From an uncultured Oscillospiraceae bacterium (GTDB taxonomy: Bacteria; Bacillota; Clostridia; Oscillospirales; Oscillospiraceae): a stretch of 64,000 nucleotides of DNA. Shown piece after piece: positions 1 to 8,423 of this stretch. The DNA is taken from positions 184,061 through 248,060 of the forward strand of contig CAKTOH010000001.1 in assembly GCA_934589705.1 (NCBI GenBank). Direction: 5' to 3'. Below the pieces are notes generated by a model. It had not been told where the DNA came from. It did no database searches and saw nothing but the letters and a program-made list of their open reading frames with translations. Every line of letters starts with the position of its first letter. The stretch's first letter is position 1. The position numbers and the translations under genes are program-made.

Positions 1-442
1 CATAGGGCAGGCAGAAGGTCACATGGGCAATGAGCATGGTCCAGAAGCTCAGGCTGGTAGCCGCCCCGAAAATCCGGCCGATGAAGACGAACATCAGCAT
101 CAGAGAAATACCGGTGATAATGTCCGGATTCGTCATGGGGATGTCGGTAACGGTATTCAGCACCGCCCGAATGCCCCGGGAGCGGAGCTTGTTGATGCCA
201 ACGGCGGCTGCCGTGCCCATCACCGTGGAAATGGCGGTGGCGCTGGCTGCCAGCACCAGGGTGTTCCGGACGGCCTCCAGGGTGTTCCGATCCTTGAGTA
301 ATTCCCGATACCATTTCAGGGAGAACCCGGAGAACACGGAAAGGCTTTTGGCCTCGTTGAAGGAGAACACCAGCAGCACCGCAATGGGGGCAAAGAGAAT
401 GGCAAACACAATGCCGCTATAGATTTTTGCCGAGGTTTTCAT
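1..442 (-). CDS. potC: Spermidine/putrescine ABC transporter permease PotC (partial, C-terminus outside window)
   Basis: Inner-membrane permease subunit of a polyamine-type ABC importer; it would pair with PotB, use PotA for energy and receive substrate from an external binding protein, not seen here. About 147 residues are visible, starting [16 protein letters not shown] and including a first membrane segment, the SFNEAKSL/FSLKWY region typical of PotC and further hydrophobic segments. The gene runs off the left edge, so the EAA loop region is missing. The ATG overlaps the potB stop codon as ATGA, which implies translational coupling. Family assignment is strong; substrate (spermidine, putrescine or a related cation) is inferred from family only. 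Confidence 0.9.
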   Translation of the reverse strand, partial: MKTSAKIYSGIVFAILFAPIAVLLVFSFNEAKSLSVFSGFSLKWYRELLKDRNTLEAVRNTLVLAASATAISTVMGTAAAVGINKLRSRGIRAVLNTVTDIPMTNPDIITGISLMLMFVFIGRIFGAATSLSFWTMLIAHVTFCLPY

Positions 443-1323
443 TCTTCATCCCCTCCATAGACGTAGCGGGCGGTGACGTACTTGACCGCCGTCATGCACA
501 CCAGCAGAATCAGCATCAGAATAAAAGCAATGGCCGCGGCAAAATGAAGGTTATTGGCCACATACTGCCCCTCGATGGCATCGCCGATGAGGAAGAACTT
601 GCCGTTGCCCAGCTTCTGAGAAATGTAGAAGGTGCTGATGGAAGGAATCAGAACCATGGTAATGCCGGAGATGACGCCGGGCATACTCAGGGGAATGATC
701 ACCCGCCGCAGGACAGACAGGCTTCCGCAGCCCAAATCCCGGGCCGCCTCCAGCAGTCTTCCGTCCAGCTTGGCCAGGATCGAGTAAATGGGCAGCACCA
801 TATAGGGAAAATAATCGTAGACCATACCGATGATGACCGCCGTCTCCGTGCCGATGATGTGCACCGGGCCAAAGCCAAGCCGCCCGATCAGGCTGTTCAG
901 AATGCCGGTATCCTGCAAAATCGTCATCCAGGCGTAGGTGCGGATGAGGAAGTTCATCCACATGGGGATCATGATCAGGGTCACCATGGTCTTCTGGGCC
1001 TTCTCCCCTGCCCGGGCCATGATGTAGGCCATGGGATAGCCCATCAGAAGACAGACAATGGTGGAAATCACCGCCAGCTTCAGGGAGCGCATGAAAATCA
1101 GAAGGTAGGTGCGCACCTCCACCGACGAGCCGTCCTCCTGGGCGATGCTGCTGGTGGCGGTAAAGAACCGGGTCACATTTTCCGTGGTGAAGCCGAACTG
1201 GTTATCCGTAAAGGCGTAGTAGGCCACGAACACCAGGGGCACCACCACAAACAGCAGCGCCCAGATGCTGTAAGGTGCCAGCGCCGCCCGATAGGCGTTC
1301 TTACTGTGTTTCGGATTTCTCAT
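439..1323 (-). CDS. potB: Spermidine/putrescine ABC transporter permease PotB
   Basis: First permease subunit of the polyamine-type importer, 294 residues. It begins with a short basic N-terminus, then a membrane segment (about residues 17-37, [18 protein letters not shown]), a periplasm-side loop and five further hydrophobic stretches. An EAA-type loop is seen around [20 protein letters not shown], the site that docks with the ATPase. Start and stop both overlap neighbours by four bases (potA stop upstream, potC start downstream), so potA-potB-potC form one tightly coupled operon. Nothing looks truncated. Confidence 0.93.
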   Translation of the reverse strand: MRNPKHSKNAYRAALAPYSIWALLFVVVPLVFVAYYAFTDNQFGFTTENVTRFFTATSSIAQEDGSSVEVRTYLLIFMRSLKLAVISTIVCLLMGYPMAYIMARAGEKAQKTMVTLIMIPMWMNFLIRTYAWMTILQDTGILNSLIGRLGFGPVHIIGTETAVIIGMVYDYFPYMVLPIYSILAKLDGRLLEAARDLGCGSLSVLRRVIIPLSMPGVISGITMVLIPSISTFYISQKLGNGKFFLIGDAIEGQYVANNLHFAAAIAFILMLILLVCMTAVKYVTARYVYGGDEE

Positions 1324-2438
1324 TCTTCCTCTTCACCTCCGGGGTTGGACAGCTCGTCCAGTTCGTTGGAGAAGGAGGAATAGTCGCCGAACATGCCGGA
1401 ATACTTGGACTTTTTCATAATGTGGATGGCATCCGGCTCCAGGGAAATGCCGATGTGGCTCCCCTCCTCCACCGGGTCGGTGGTCTGAATCATCCACTTA
1501 AAGCCGCCGATGTCCACAATGGCCTCGTTGTGCACGCCCATGAAGGTCACGGAGGTCACAAGCCCCTGGAGCACGCCCGGCTCAGGCTTTACAATGTCCA
1601 CATCCTCCGGCCGGATGACCACATCCACCGGCTCGTTGGGGGCAAAGCCCTTGTCCAGGCAGTCGAAAACCTGGCCGCCGAAGCGCACCTTGTAGTCCGC
1701 CAGCATGACCCCGTCCACAATATTGCTCTCGCCGATGAAGTCGGCAACAAAGGCGTTGACAGGCTCGTTATAGATGTCCTGGGGAGTGCCGATCTGCTGA
1801 ATCTTGCCCTCACTCATGACTACGATGGTGTCGGACATGCTCAGAGCCTCCTCCTGGTCGTGGGTGACGAAGATGAAGGTGATTCCCGTGGACTTCTGAA
1901 TCTTCTTCAGCTCCTGCTGCATATCCTTGCGCAGTTTCAAGTCCAACGCGCCCAGGGGCTCGTCCAGCAGAAGGATCTTCGGCTCGTTGACCAGAGCCCG
2001 GGCGATGGCCACCCGCTGCTGCTGGCCGCCGGACAGGCTGGTGACCCGCCGGTGGGCAAAGCCGGAGAGCATGACCATGCTGAGCATTTTATCCACTTTT
2101 TCCTTGATTTCCTTCTTGGGCACCTTCTTTTCCCGCAGGGGGAAGGCCACGTTTTCAAAGACGTTCAGGTGGGGAAACAGGGCGTATTTCTGGAACACGG
2201 TGTTGACGTTCCGTTTGTGGGGGGGCACGTCGTTGATCCGGTCGCCCATAAACAGCACATCGCCCTGATCCGGGTACACAAAGCCGCCGATGATCCGCAG
2301 GGTGGTGGTTTTTCCGCAGCCGGAGGGGCCCAGCAGCGTGATAAACTCGTTGTCATGGATGTCCAGGCTGATATTGTCCAGGACAACCTCCCCGTCAAAG
2401 GATTTGGAGATATTCTTCAGCTCGATGATTTTTTCCAT
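1320..2438 (-). CDS. potA: Spermidine/putrescine ABC transporter ATP-binding protein PotA
   Basis: ATPase subunit of the polyamine-type importer, 372 residues from the ATG at 2438. This start is preferred over an in-frame ATG 54 bases upstream because AAGGAAAG lies just before it and the protein then starts [14 protein letters not shown] as in the family. Walker [10 protein letters not shown] is at residues 37-45, the signature LSGGQ at about 135 and Walker [12 protein letters not shown] at about 156. The C-terminal third is a TOBE-type regulatory domain. The gene follows a long structured leader with a terminator-like hairpin 40 bases upstream, so expression may be attenuated. Confidence 0.94.
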   Translation of the reverse strand: MEKIIELKNISKSFDGEVVLDNISLDIHDNEFITLLGPSGCGKTTTLRIIGGFVYPDQGDVLFMGDRINDVPPHKRNVNTVFQKYALFPHLNVFENVAFPLREKKVPKKEIKEKVDKMLSMVMLSGFAHRRVTSLSGGQQQRVAIARALVNEPKILLLDEPLGALDLKLRKDMQQELKKIQKSTGITFIFVTHDQEEALSMSDTIVVMSEGKIQQIGTPQDIYNEPVNAFVADFIGESNIVDGVMLADYKVRFGGQVFDCLDKGFAPNEPVDVVIRPEDVDIVKPEPGVLQGLVTSVTFMGVHNEAIVDIGGFKWMIQTTDPVEEGSHIGISLEPDAIHIMKKSKYSGMFGDYSSFSNELDELSNPGGEEEE

Positions 2439-2465
2439 GTTCTTTCCTTCTTTCTCCCGAATCAC

Positions 2466-2506
2466 AATGAAAAATGAAAAGCGGTACGCCAAAAGGCATA
2501 CCGCTT
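2466..2506 (-). terminator. Terminator-like hairpin upstream of potA (possible attenuator)
   Basis: On the minus strand a 12 bp arm ending GGTATGCC, a TTTT loop and the arm starting GGCGTACC form a near-perfect stem followed by TTTTCATTTTTC. It sits between the leader promoter and the potA ribosome site, as an attenuator would. Confidence 0.7.
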
Positions 2507-2866
2507 GCGAAACTTCCGTTTATTGGGCTCTGCGAAGGCGCACCGCTTCCCGGTGTCAACCGTCCACGCGCTCAGAACGCATCCGAAACGCGCAGCCTCG
2601 AGAGTCCTCGAACCCGAATCAGATCAGAGTCTATATAGCAAAGATTACTTTTACTACTCTTATTGACCATTTCACAAGTTTATGCCTGGGGGCACGGTTT
2701 ATAGTAACCAACTTATAAAACTGAGCTTTTAACTCAATCAATAAGGCAACAGAAGTTGCCAACCGCGAACGGTTTTCGGCATTCGACCCGGCTGTCCGTA
2801 TGGCCTCAGCCGACTTGCGCCGGCGGTCGTATCCTGCTTTGGAAAGACTCTTTCCAATCGAGATTA
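2466..2866 (-). ncRNA. Long structured 5' leader of the pot operon, unrecognised RNA
   Basis: About 400 nt lie between a near-consensus promoter and the attenuator hairpin before potA. Several stems are visible on the minus strand: TTGGAAAGAGTCTTTCCAA, a stem around AACCGTTCGCGGTT, GGCAACTTCTGTTGCC, a TCGAG/CTCGA hairpin, CACCG/CGGTG, and a longer-range CTGCG/CGCAG pairing that would close a multibranch. I compared it by eye with tmRNA, RNase P, SRP, 6S, ykkC and SAM-type motifs and none fits. It may be a cis-regulatory RNA for the transporter, or an independent small RNA. No open frame in it looks coding. Confidence 0.5.
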
Positions 2867-2871
2867 GGCTT

Positions 2872-2899
2872 ATTATAACATAATCCGACCCAGTGTCAA
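2872..2899 (-). promoter_or_regulatory. SigA-type promoter for the pot leader
   Basis: Minus-strand TTGACA at 2899-2894 and TATAAT at 2877-2872 with a 16-base spacer; both boxes are perfect consensus. The start would fall near 2865. Confidence 0.8.
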
Positions 2900-2992
2900 C
2901 CAAAAATAGGTATAAATTTTCATGCAAATGTTGGAAAAATAGCCACAATTTGCACAAGAAACCGTCGTGAAGTAAAAATTGCAAAAAAAGGA

Positions 2993-3021
2993 TTGACAGA
3001 AGCATCCCTTTCGTGTATCAT
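2993..3021 (+). promoter_or_regulatory. SigA-type promoter for the glycine riboswitch transcript
   Basis: TTGACA at 2993-2998, 17-base spacer, TATCAT at 3016-3021. It is divergent from the pot leader promoter and directly precedes the riboswitch. Confidence 0.8.
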
Positions 3022-3053
3022 CAAAGGCGTAAATTACATAACGACAAACGAAG

Positions 3054-3208
3054 TTCTTAGGGGAATGGCGAAAGCCTGCCGAAGGAGTAACACTCTCAGG
3101 CGCCTGATATCAGGTAGGGACTAAGAATGGATGTGGCTCTGGAGAATCTCAGAAGTGAGTACCGAAGGTGCAAGGCGCAAGCCGAATCTCTCAGGTAAAA
3201 GGACAGAG
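3054..3208 (+). ncRNA. Tandem glycine riboswitch (two aptamers)
   Basis: Aptamer 1 is closed by TTCTTAG (3054-3060) with CTAAGAA (3121-3127) and contains the family core GCCGAAGGAGTAACACTCTC. Aptamer 2 (about 3137-3208) contains ACCGAAGGTGCAAG and ends CTCTCAGGTAAAAGGACAGAG, the classical glycine-aptamer 3' block. The two-aptamer layout and conserved blocks match the gcvT-type glycine riboswitch. It lies between a promoter and a terminator ahead of an AGCS symporter, so glycine should control uptake or exchange of small amino acids; whether ligand turns the gene on or off cannot be read with certainty. Confidence 0.95.
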
Positions 3209-3231
3209 TAAGTACGTTTCCCCTCTTGGCA

Positions 3232-3283
3232 GCCGGAACGTGACTTTCTTTCGCTGGAGCATAACGCGTCCGGCGATTTTTTT
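3232..3283 (+). terminator. Expression-platform terminator of the glycine riboswitch
   Basis: GCCGGA at 3232-3237 pairs with TCCGGC at 3269-3274, followed by GA and seven T residues. It ends about 28 bases before the symporter start codon. Confidence 0.8.
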
Positions 3284-3310
3284 GTTTGTCGGAAAGAAAG
3301 AGGTCAAATT

Positions 3311-4702
3311 ATGGAAACCATCGTAACCCAGATCGTGGCAGCCGTCAATGACGTCCTGTGGAACAAGTGGCTTGTGCTTCTGTTCCTGCTTCTCGGCAGC
3401 GGCATCTACTTCTCCATCCGCACGAGCTTCGTCCAGGTTCGGAAATTCGGCGAGGGTATGCGCCGGGTCTTCGGCAACATCAAGCTTTTCGGTGAAAACG
3501 CGGGCAAGGACGGCATGAGCTCCTTCCAGGCTCTGGCCACCGCCATCGCCGCCCAGGTAGGCACCGGCAACATCGCCGGCTGCGCCACGGCTCTGGCCTC
3601 CGGCGGCCCCGGCGCCATCTTCTGGATGTGGATCTCCGCCTTCTTCGGCATGTCCACCATCTACGGTGAGGCGGTTCTGGCTCAGAAATACAAGCAGACC
3701 GGCGCTCACGGGGAAGTCACCGGCGGCCCCATCTACTATATCAAGGCCGCCTTCAAGGGCAAGCTGGGCGTATTCCTGGCAGGCTTCTTTGCCGTGGCCA
3801 TCATCCTGGCTCTGGGCTTCATGGGCAACATGGTTCAGTCCAACTCCATCGGCGATGCCTTCCACACCGCCTTCGGCGTGCCCAAGTGGATCATGGGTCT
3901 GCTGGTCGCCGGCGTGTGCGCCTTCATTTTCCTGGGCGGTGTCCAGCGGATCGCCGCCTTCACCGAGAAGCTGGTGCCCATTATGGCCTGCTTCTACATC
4001 ATCGGATCCCTGATTGCCATTTTCATGAACGCCAATCAGATTCTCCCCGCCTTCGCTTCCATTTTCGTCGGTGCCTTCAAGCCCCAGGCGGTTCTGGGCG
4101 GCGTGCTGGGCGCGTCCATTAAGGAGGCCATGCGCTACGGCGTTGCCAGAGGCCTGTTCTCCAACGAAGCCGGCATGGGCTCTACTCCCCACGCCCACGC
4201 CCTTGCCAAGGTAGAAAGGCCCCAGGATCAGGGCGTTGTGGCCATGGTCGGCGTGTTCATCGACACCTTTGTGGTTCTGAATATGACCGCCCTCGTCATT
4301 CTCACCTCCGGCGTGCTGGGCACTACCGACGCCAGCGGCGAGCTGCTCAGCGGCACCGCTCTGGCTCAGGCCGCCTTCAACCATGCCTTCGGCAGCTTCG
4401 GCAGTGCCTTTGTTGCCATCTGTCTGCTGTTCTTCGCCTTCTCCACCATCATCGGCTGGTACTTCTTCGGCGAGACCAACGTCAAGGCTCTGTTCCACGG
4501 CAAGAAGGCCGCCCGGGTCTGCTACGGTGTCATTGCCCTGGTGTTCATTGCCGTGGGCGCTACCCAGAAGGTCTCCCTGGTCTGGGATATGTCCGACATG
4601 TTCAATGGTCTCATGGTCATCCCCAACCTGCTGGCTGTGCTGGCTCTGAGCAACATCGTCGCCAAGTTTGCCAAGGACGACCATACCCTCACCGGCGAAT
4701 AA
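3311..4702 (+). CDS. Sodium:alanine/glycine symporter, AGCS family
   Basis: Integral membrane carrier of the alanine-or-glycine:cation symporter family (AlsT/AgcS type), 463 residues with about ten hydrophobic segments. Family blocks are visible: GSGIYFSIRTSFVQVRKF near residue 30, AIAAQVGTGNIAGCATAL near 75, and RGLFSNEAGMGSTPHAHA near 280, which in this family lines the substrate and sodium site. The ATG at 3311 follows AAAGAGG. It stands alone after a glycine riboswitch and terminator, which agrees with glycine or alanine as substrate. A terminator follows at 4776. Confidence 0.94.
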   Translation: METIVTQIVAAVNDVLWNKWLVLLFLLLGSGIYFSIRTSFVQVRKFGEGMRRVFGNIKLFGENAGKDGMSSFQALATAIAAQVGTGNIAGCATALASGGPGAIFWMWISAFFGMSTIYGEAVLAQKYKQTGAHGEVTGGPIYYIKAAFKGKLGVFLAGFFAVAIILALGFMGNMVQSNSIGDAFHTAFGVPKWIMGLLVAGVCAFIFLGGVQRIAAFTEKLVPIMACFYIIGSLIAIFMNANQILPAFASIFVGAFKPQAVLGGVLGASIKEAMRYGVARGLFSNEAGMGSTPHAHALAKVERPQDQGVVAMVGVFIDTFVVLNMTALVILTSGVLGTTDASGELLSGTALAQAAFNHAFGSFGSAFVAICLLFFAFSTIIGWYFFGETNVKALFHGKKAARVCYGVIALVFIAVGATQKVSLVWDMSDMFNGLMVIPNLLAVLALSNIVAKFAKDDHTLTGE

Positions 4703-4775
4703 TCGCCTTCCCCTGGGAAAAGGTGCCCGAAGGGCGGATGAGAAAAAAAGCCCACATTCTCAGAATACTCTCACA

Positions 4776-4811
4776 AAAATCCCTCCGGTTCATCCGAACT
4801 GGAGGGATTTT
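4776..4811 (+). terminator. Intrinsic terminator after the AGCS symporter
   Basis: AAAATCCCTCC and GGAGGGATTTT form a perfect stem around a short loop, with T/A tracts that could work on both strands. Confidence 0.85.
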
Positions 4812-4879
4812 GGCGTGATGATATGAAAAGCTTTGCAAATATGTGAGCACTTCCGATAACCGCGCCCACAGCAACTCGA

Positions 4880-5066
4880 AATATTTTGCAGCAGTTCCGG
4901 CGAAGCGGCCGGGGGATTCTTAAGGGGGCGGCTTTTCGGCAGCGCCCCTTAAGCCGGCTTCTTATCAATTTTCTTGCCGGGACAAGAAAATTGCCCCCGG
5001 AGGGACCGGCACTGAAATATTTATGGAGGGTATGCGCATACGCACAAGCTTCTATTTCGGGACAGT
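4880..5066. repeat. Dispersed hairpin repeat family A, copy 1
   Basis: A block of nested palindromes (TTTTCTTGCCGGGACAAGAAAA; a GGGGCGGC/GCAGCGCCCC arm) ending in GGAGGGTATGCGCATACGCA. It is the reverse complement of the block at 15695-15870 and matches 47668-47805. It lies between two facing terminators that are near-identical to each other (4750-4811 and 5077-5141). No coding potential is visible. Confidence 0.75.
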
Positions 5067-5103
5067 GAGGGCAAACAACCCACATTCTCAGAAAACTTTC
5101 ATA

Positions 5104-5141
5104 AAAACGCCTCCGATTCAACCGAACCGGAGGCCTTTTCT
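5104..5141 (-). terminator. Terminator after the DUF6440-like gene
   Basis: GCCTCCG (5109-5115) pairs with CGGAGGC (5128-5134), with an A/T tract at the minus-strand 3' side. Its sequence and 5' context copy the terminator at 4776. Confidence 0.75.
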
Positions 5142-5330
5142 TCACTTTACTTCCTTCACCGGCAGCGGGGAAACCACCGGCTTGCCGTCCCGATCCAGCA
5201 GCACCGTCAGTCCCCCGCCGTAGCCGCTCTGATGGAACAGATAATTCACTCCGGTTTTGGTGTCCACCCAGATTTCCGAAACAGTCAGGGTACCCTCCCC
5301 GTGAATTCGTACAAACCGCTTGTCTGCCAT
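5142..5330 (-). CDS. Small DUF6440-like protein
   Basis: 62-residue soluble protein starting MADKRFVRIHGEGTL, preceded by AAAGGAGA. The stretch WVDTKTGVNYLFHQSG followed by GGGLTVLLDRDGKPV resembles the DUF6440 family of small Firmicutes proteins, for which no function is known to me. No membrane segment or metal motif is present. It is 17 bases downstream of the nucleoside kinase gene on the same strand and may be cotranscribed with it. Confidence 0.7.
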   Translation of the reverse strand: MADKRFVRIHGEGTLTVSEIWVDTKTGVNYLFHQSGYGGGLTVLLDRDGKPVVSPLPVKEVK

Positions 5331-5347
5331 AAAAAAATCTCCTTTTT

Positions 5348-7045
5348 TTATCGATAGAAGGTGTTTCCGCCGATAAATTCCCGTACAAGACTGGTAGGCG
5401 GAATCTCATCGTCCACCTGGGCAGCCTTCACATAGTTAAGAATTTTCACGATGCCCCGAACCTCGTCATAGCAGGAATCCTCCGGCTGCACCGCAGTAAG
5501 CAGGGGGAAAATGTAGGTTTTCAGCACCGCCAGCTCATAAAGGGTGGAGCTGTTGAAAATCACATCCGCGTTCTCCTGGTAAGGGAAAATCCACCGCTGC
5601 TCTCCCCGTCTTACGCTGTCCCACATGGAGATGGTATGCTGCACCGTGGCTCCCCGGGTCTCGTAGTCCCGGACGATTCGCCGCAGCAGCCGCAGATAGC
5701 TCGTCGGGATCCGGTTGTGGTCGTCCAGGTTCAGCGGCAGCAGAGGGCTGACATACATCCGGAAAATCAGGCTCTTGTCCACATTCTCCGGCTGCATAGC
5801 CGGATTCAGTCCATGAAGCCCCTCCACGATGATTACGGAATCCGCGTCCAGCGCCAGCTCCTGCCCCCGCCACTCCCGGCGGCCGGTAATGAAGTTGAAG
5901 GTAGGCAGAGCCACCTTCTCCCCCGCCAGAAGCTTTCCCATCTGCTCCCGGAACAGAGCCGTATCAATGGTATTGATGTGCTCCAAATCCAGCTTACCGT
6001 CAGGCCCCGGGGCGATTTTGTCCCGGTCGATGTAATAGTCGTCCAGACTCATGAGCACAGGCTTCTTCCCGTGAACCCGCAGCTGGGTCGCCAGCCGATG
6101 GGCAGAGGTGGTCTTGCCGGAGGAGCTGGGGCCTGCCAGCATGACGGCCTTGGCACCCCGCTGGCAGACCATGTCCGCCACCTGGGAAAACCGCTTTTCG
6201 TGCAGAGCCTCGTTCACCCGGATCAGCTCCCGGATTTTGCCGGAGCCTGTCAGCTCGTTCAGGTCTGCCACAGTTTCGCAGGCCATCAGGGAGCACCACC
6301 GCTCTCCCTCGGCAAACACCGAGAAAAAGTTTGGCATATCCGGTACTTTTGCGCAGAAATCCGGGCTCCGGTCATCCGGATAAATGAGAAGGAACCCCCT
6401 TTCCGCAGGCACAATGTCCCACACCGTCAGATAGCCGGTGGTAGGCAGCATTTCCCCGTAGAAATAATCGGCGTAGCCCTTGTATACATATTCATCAAAA
6501 TAGTTGGTGCTGCGCCAGCGAAGAAGCCGCGCCTTGTCCTCCTGCCCCTCTGCCCGGAACCGCTCCATTGCCTGGTGCAGGGGCACCCGCCGACGAATCA
6601 GAGGAATGTTCTGACCTACCAGCTTCTGAAGAGTTTCCTTCAGCTCCTCGGCGGAGAAGTTCTTGGCTCCGGAAACCTGGACATACACGCTGGAACCCAG
6701 AGTGCAGCTGACCTTGCCTCTGGCTCTGGGGCAGCACTGCTTCAGAGCCAGGAAGACGGCAAAAAGGGCGGTTCGCAGATAGCATTCCTTTCCGGCCTCG
6801 TCGGTGTAGCGCAGCAGATGTACCTTTCCTTCCGATGCCGCCATGGCCTGCCGCATGGAGGGCCGCTCTCCCTGGGCGTCCTTCTGCCGCAGAGGAACGT
6901 AGTTGAGGGTGAAGACCTCACCGGCGATTTTCGCCGCCAGAGGCCGCTCCGATAGCTTTTCCGCCGGAATGGGCAGCCTGGAAATCAGATCCAGCAGGCT
7001 TTCCCCTGGCCCGGCTTCTACCGAATAGCCGTCAATATTCAGCAT
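5348..7045 (-). CDS. Nucleoside kinase (uridine-kinase domain with N-terminal TGS/ThrRS-like region)
   Basis: 565-residue cytoplasmic protein. The C-terminal half is a uridine kinase/phosphoribulokinase-type P-loop kinase: GPSSSGKTT at about residues 304-312, MSLDDYYIDRD shortly after and a lid-like RIVRDYETRGA. The N-terminal half resembles the TGS and second additional domain of threonyl-tRNA synthetase, an arrangement known in Firmicutes nucleoside kinases. The start at 7045 is preferred because AAAGGAGGAG lies 7-10 bases upstream; an upstream extension of 63 codons would run into the spoIID 3' region without a ribosome site. A GTG one codon earlier is also possible. Substrate preference is not readable. 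Confidence 0.85.
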   Translation of the reverse strand: MLNIDGYSVEAGPGESLLDLISRLPIPAEKLSERPLAAKIAGEVFTLNYVPLRQKDAQGERPSMRQAMAASEGKVHLLRYTDEAGKECYLRTALFAVFLALKQCCPRARGKVSCTLGSSVYVQVSGAKNFSAEELKETLQKLVGQNIPLIRRRVPLHQAMERFRAEGQEDKARLLRWRSTNYFDEYVYKGYADYFYGEMLPTTGYLTVWDIVPAERGFLLIYPDDRSPDFCAKVPDMPNFFSVFAEGERWCSLMACETVADLNELTGSGKIRELIRVNEALHEKRFSQVADMVCQRGAKAVMLAGPSSSGKTTSAHRLATQLRVHGKKPVLMSLDDYYIDRDKIAPGPDGKLDLEHINTIDTALFREQMGKLLAGEKVALPTFNFITGRREWRGQELALDADSVIIVEGLHGLNPAMQPENVDKSLIFRMYVSPLLPLNLDDHNRIPTSYLRLLRRIVRDYETRGATVQHTISMWDSVRRGEQRWIFPYQENADVIFNSSTLYELAVLKTYIFPLLTAVQPEDSCYDEVRGIVKILNYVKAAQVDDEIPPTSLVREFIGGNTFYR

Positions 7046-7139
7046 CACAAAGACTCCTCCTTTTGTAACCTTCGAATCTTTGCGCATATTATAACAGATA
7101 CCTCCTGTTTTCGCAATGGATTTTGTGAACAATTTACAG

Positions 7140-8114
7140 TTAAGAAACAAAATTCGCCAATTCTTCCACCTTTGTCCCCGGATAATAGTGTTCCAATATT
7201 TCCCGAAAGCCGCTTCCCGTAACGGCCATGGCATCCGCCCCGTACTGGCTCATGCCTACCCGATGGCCGAAGCCCTTGGTTCGAAACACAATTTTCCCCG
7301 CCTCCACGCTGACCGTAAAGGCTGTGGAGGGCAGCCCGAACAGCTGCCGCAGCCGGACGCCGGAATAACTTTCCCCGCCGATTTCCAGGGTATCCACCCC
7401 GCCGCCCGGAGTCCGGGTGCATTTGCCGAACCATTCTTCCGGACTTCCCCCAAGCTGCCACCCCAGCTTTTCCTGAAAGAGACCGGGTTCCACCGTAATT
7501 GCATCCTCATAGTGGGCGGCTTCTTCCTCTCCGGGGCTGGCGACCGCCCGCAGGTAGGGATAATCCGTCCCCCACACCGCCTGGGCATCCTCCGTCCGGC
7601 CTCCGGAGCAGGAAAAATAGGTTGCCTCAATGAGGCTTCCCTCATAGCTCAGCACCAGCCCCGCCGTATCCGTCACCGCCCCCCGGATTTTCTCCAGTCC
7701 CGCCTCCGTTCCTCCGACCTCCAGATAGTCTTCCTCGGACAGGTAGGCCTGACAGCAGGCAAAATCCGTGCACAGACTTCCGTCCCCGTGCTTTCCCCCG
7801 GTGAGCACCGCCTTGGCGGTGTAGGTTCTGGCTGCCACCGCCTGAGCCTTCAGTGCCTCCGGCTCAAAATCCGCCGGTACCTCCCCCAGCAGTACCCCGG
7901 TCAGATACGCTTCCAGTCCCATTTCCTCCACGGTGTCGTCCGCTTGCCGCAGCCGGATATTCAAGGATGTTTCCGCCTGCGGTGCGGCCGTCACCGTAAT
8001 CGGCAGCTCCTTCGGTTTTTCCCGCACCAGCAGTGCGGAGGCATTCACCATCAGCGATGGCAGCAGCCCGCCCAGCACCAGGGCCGTGCCGATTTCCTTC
8101 CAAACTCTCCTCAT
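7140..8114 (-). CDS. spoIID: Stage II sporulation protein D (SpoIID)
   Basis: Membrane-anchored lytic transglycosylase needed for septal peptidoglycan degradation during engulfment in spore formers. 324 residues from the ATG at 8114, chosen because GGGAGGG precedes it; a signal-anchor follows at about residues 7-27. The core EVPADFEPEALKAQAVAART contains the family's catalytic Glu, and KGFGHRVGMSQYGADAMA is the conserved C-terminal block. In other spore formers it works with SpoIIM and SpoIIP in the mother cell; those are not in this window. It is divergent from the riboswitch-cation exchanger unit. Confidence 0.93.
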   Translation of the reverse strand: MRRVWKEIGTALVLGGLLPSLMVNASALLVREKPKELPITVTAAPQAETSLNIRLRQADDTVEEMGLEAYLTGVLLGEVPADFEPEALKAQAVAARTYTAKAVLTGGKHGDGSLCTDFACCQAYLSEEDYLEVGGTEAGLEKIRGAVTDTAGLVLSYEGSLIEATYFSCSGGRTEDAQAVWGTDYPYLRAVASPGEEEAAHYEDAITVEPGLFQEKLGWQLGGSPEEWFGKCTRTPGGGVDTLEIGGESYSGVRLRQLFGLPSTAFTVSVEAGKIVFRTKGFGHRVGMSQYGADAMAVTGSGFREILEHYYPGTKVEELANFVS

Positions 8115-8183
8115 TGGTATCCCTCCCGCCGGGAATTGTACCATAGAGCCGGTGATTTTCCTGTCAAAAGTTACTCAGAATCC

Positions 8184-8212
8184 TTGACAATTTCACTAGA
8201 ACATGGTATTCT
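8184..8212 (+). promoter_or_regulatory. SigA-type promoter for the yybP-ykoY transcript
   Basis: TTGACA at 8184-8189, 17-base spacer, TATTCT at 8207-8212, about 27 bases before the riboswitch. Confidence 0.8.
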
Positions 8213-8238
8213 ATCCTAACAATTAAAATTACCTGTAC

Positions 8239-8334
8239 ATCGAGTGAGGGAGTAGTCAGCGCACCCTGGGTGCGCAGCAAGTCAACAATCGCGGCGGAAA
8301 ACGCCTGGCTTGCTTTCATTGGCGAGACTCATTG
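8239..8334 (+). ncRNA. yybP-ykoY (manganese) riboswitch
   Basis: The family's conserved strands are present: GAGGGAGTAG at about 8246, the AAGTCAACAATCGCGG strand after the variable hairpin, and TTGGCGAGACTC at about 8319-8330 closing P1 with GAGT at 8242-8245. It lies between a promoter and a terminator upstream of a cation exchanger gene, the usual target class. Known members sense Mn2+ and generally activate metal efflux; that role here is by homology. Confidence 0.9.
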
Positions 8335-8360
8335 TCTGTCTTCCTCGTTTTCAGCATTTT

Positions 8361-8396
8361 GCCTGACAATCCCGGAAGACTGTCAGGTATTTTTCT
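8361..8396 (+). terminator. Riboswitch expression-platform terminator
   Basis: CCTGACA (8362-8368) pairs with TGTCAGG (8381-8387), followed by TATTTTTC. It ends 28 bases before the exchanger start. Confidence 0.8.
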
Positions 8397-8423
8397 TTGT
8401 CATTGGGATAAGGAGTGTTATCA

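Noticed and set aside
2631..3005. 124-codon open frame on the minus strand upstream of potA
   Set aside because: It begins upstream of the leader promoter, has no ribosome site, and its codons run through the stem sequences of the leader.
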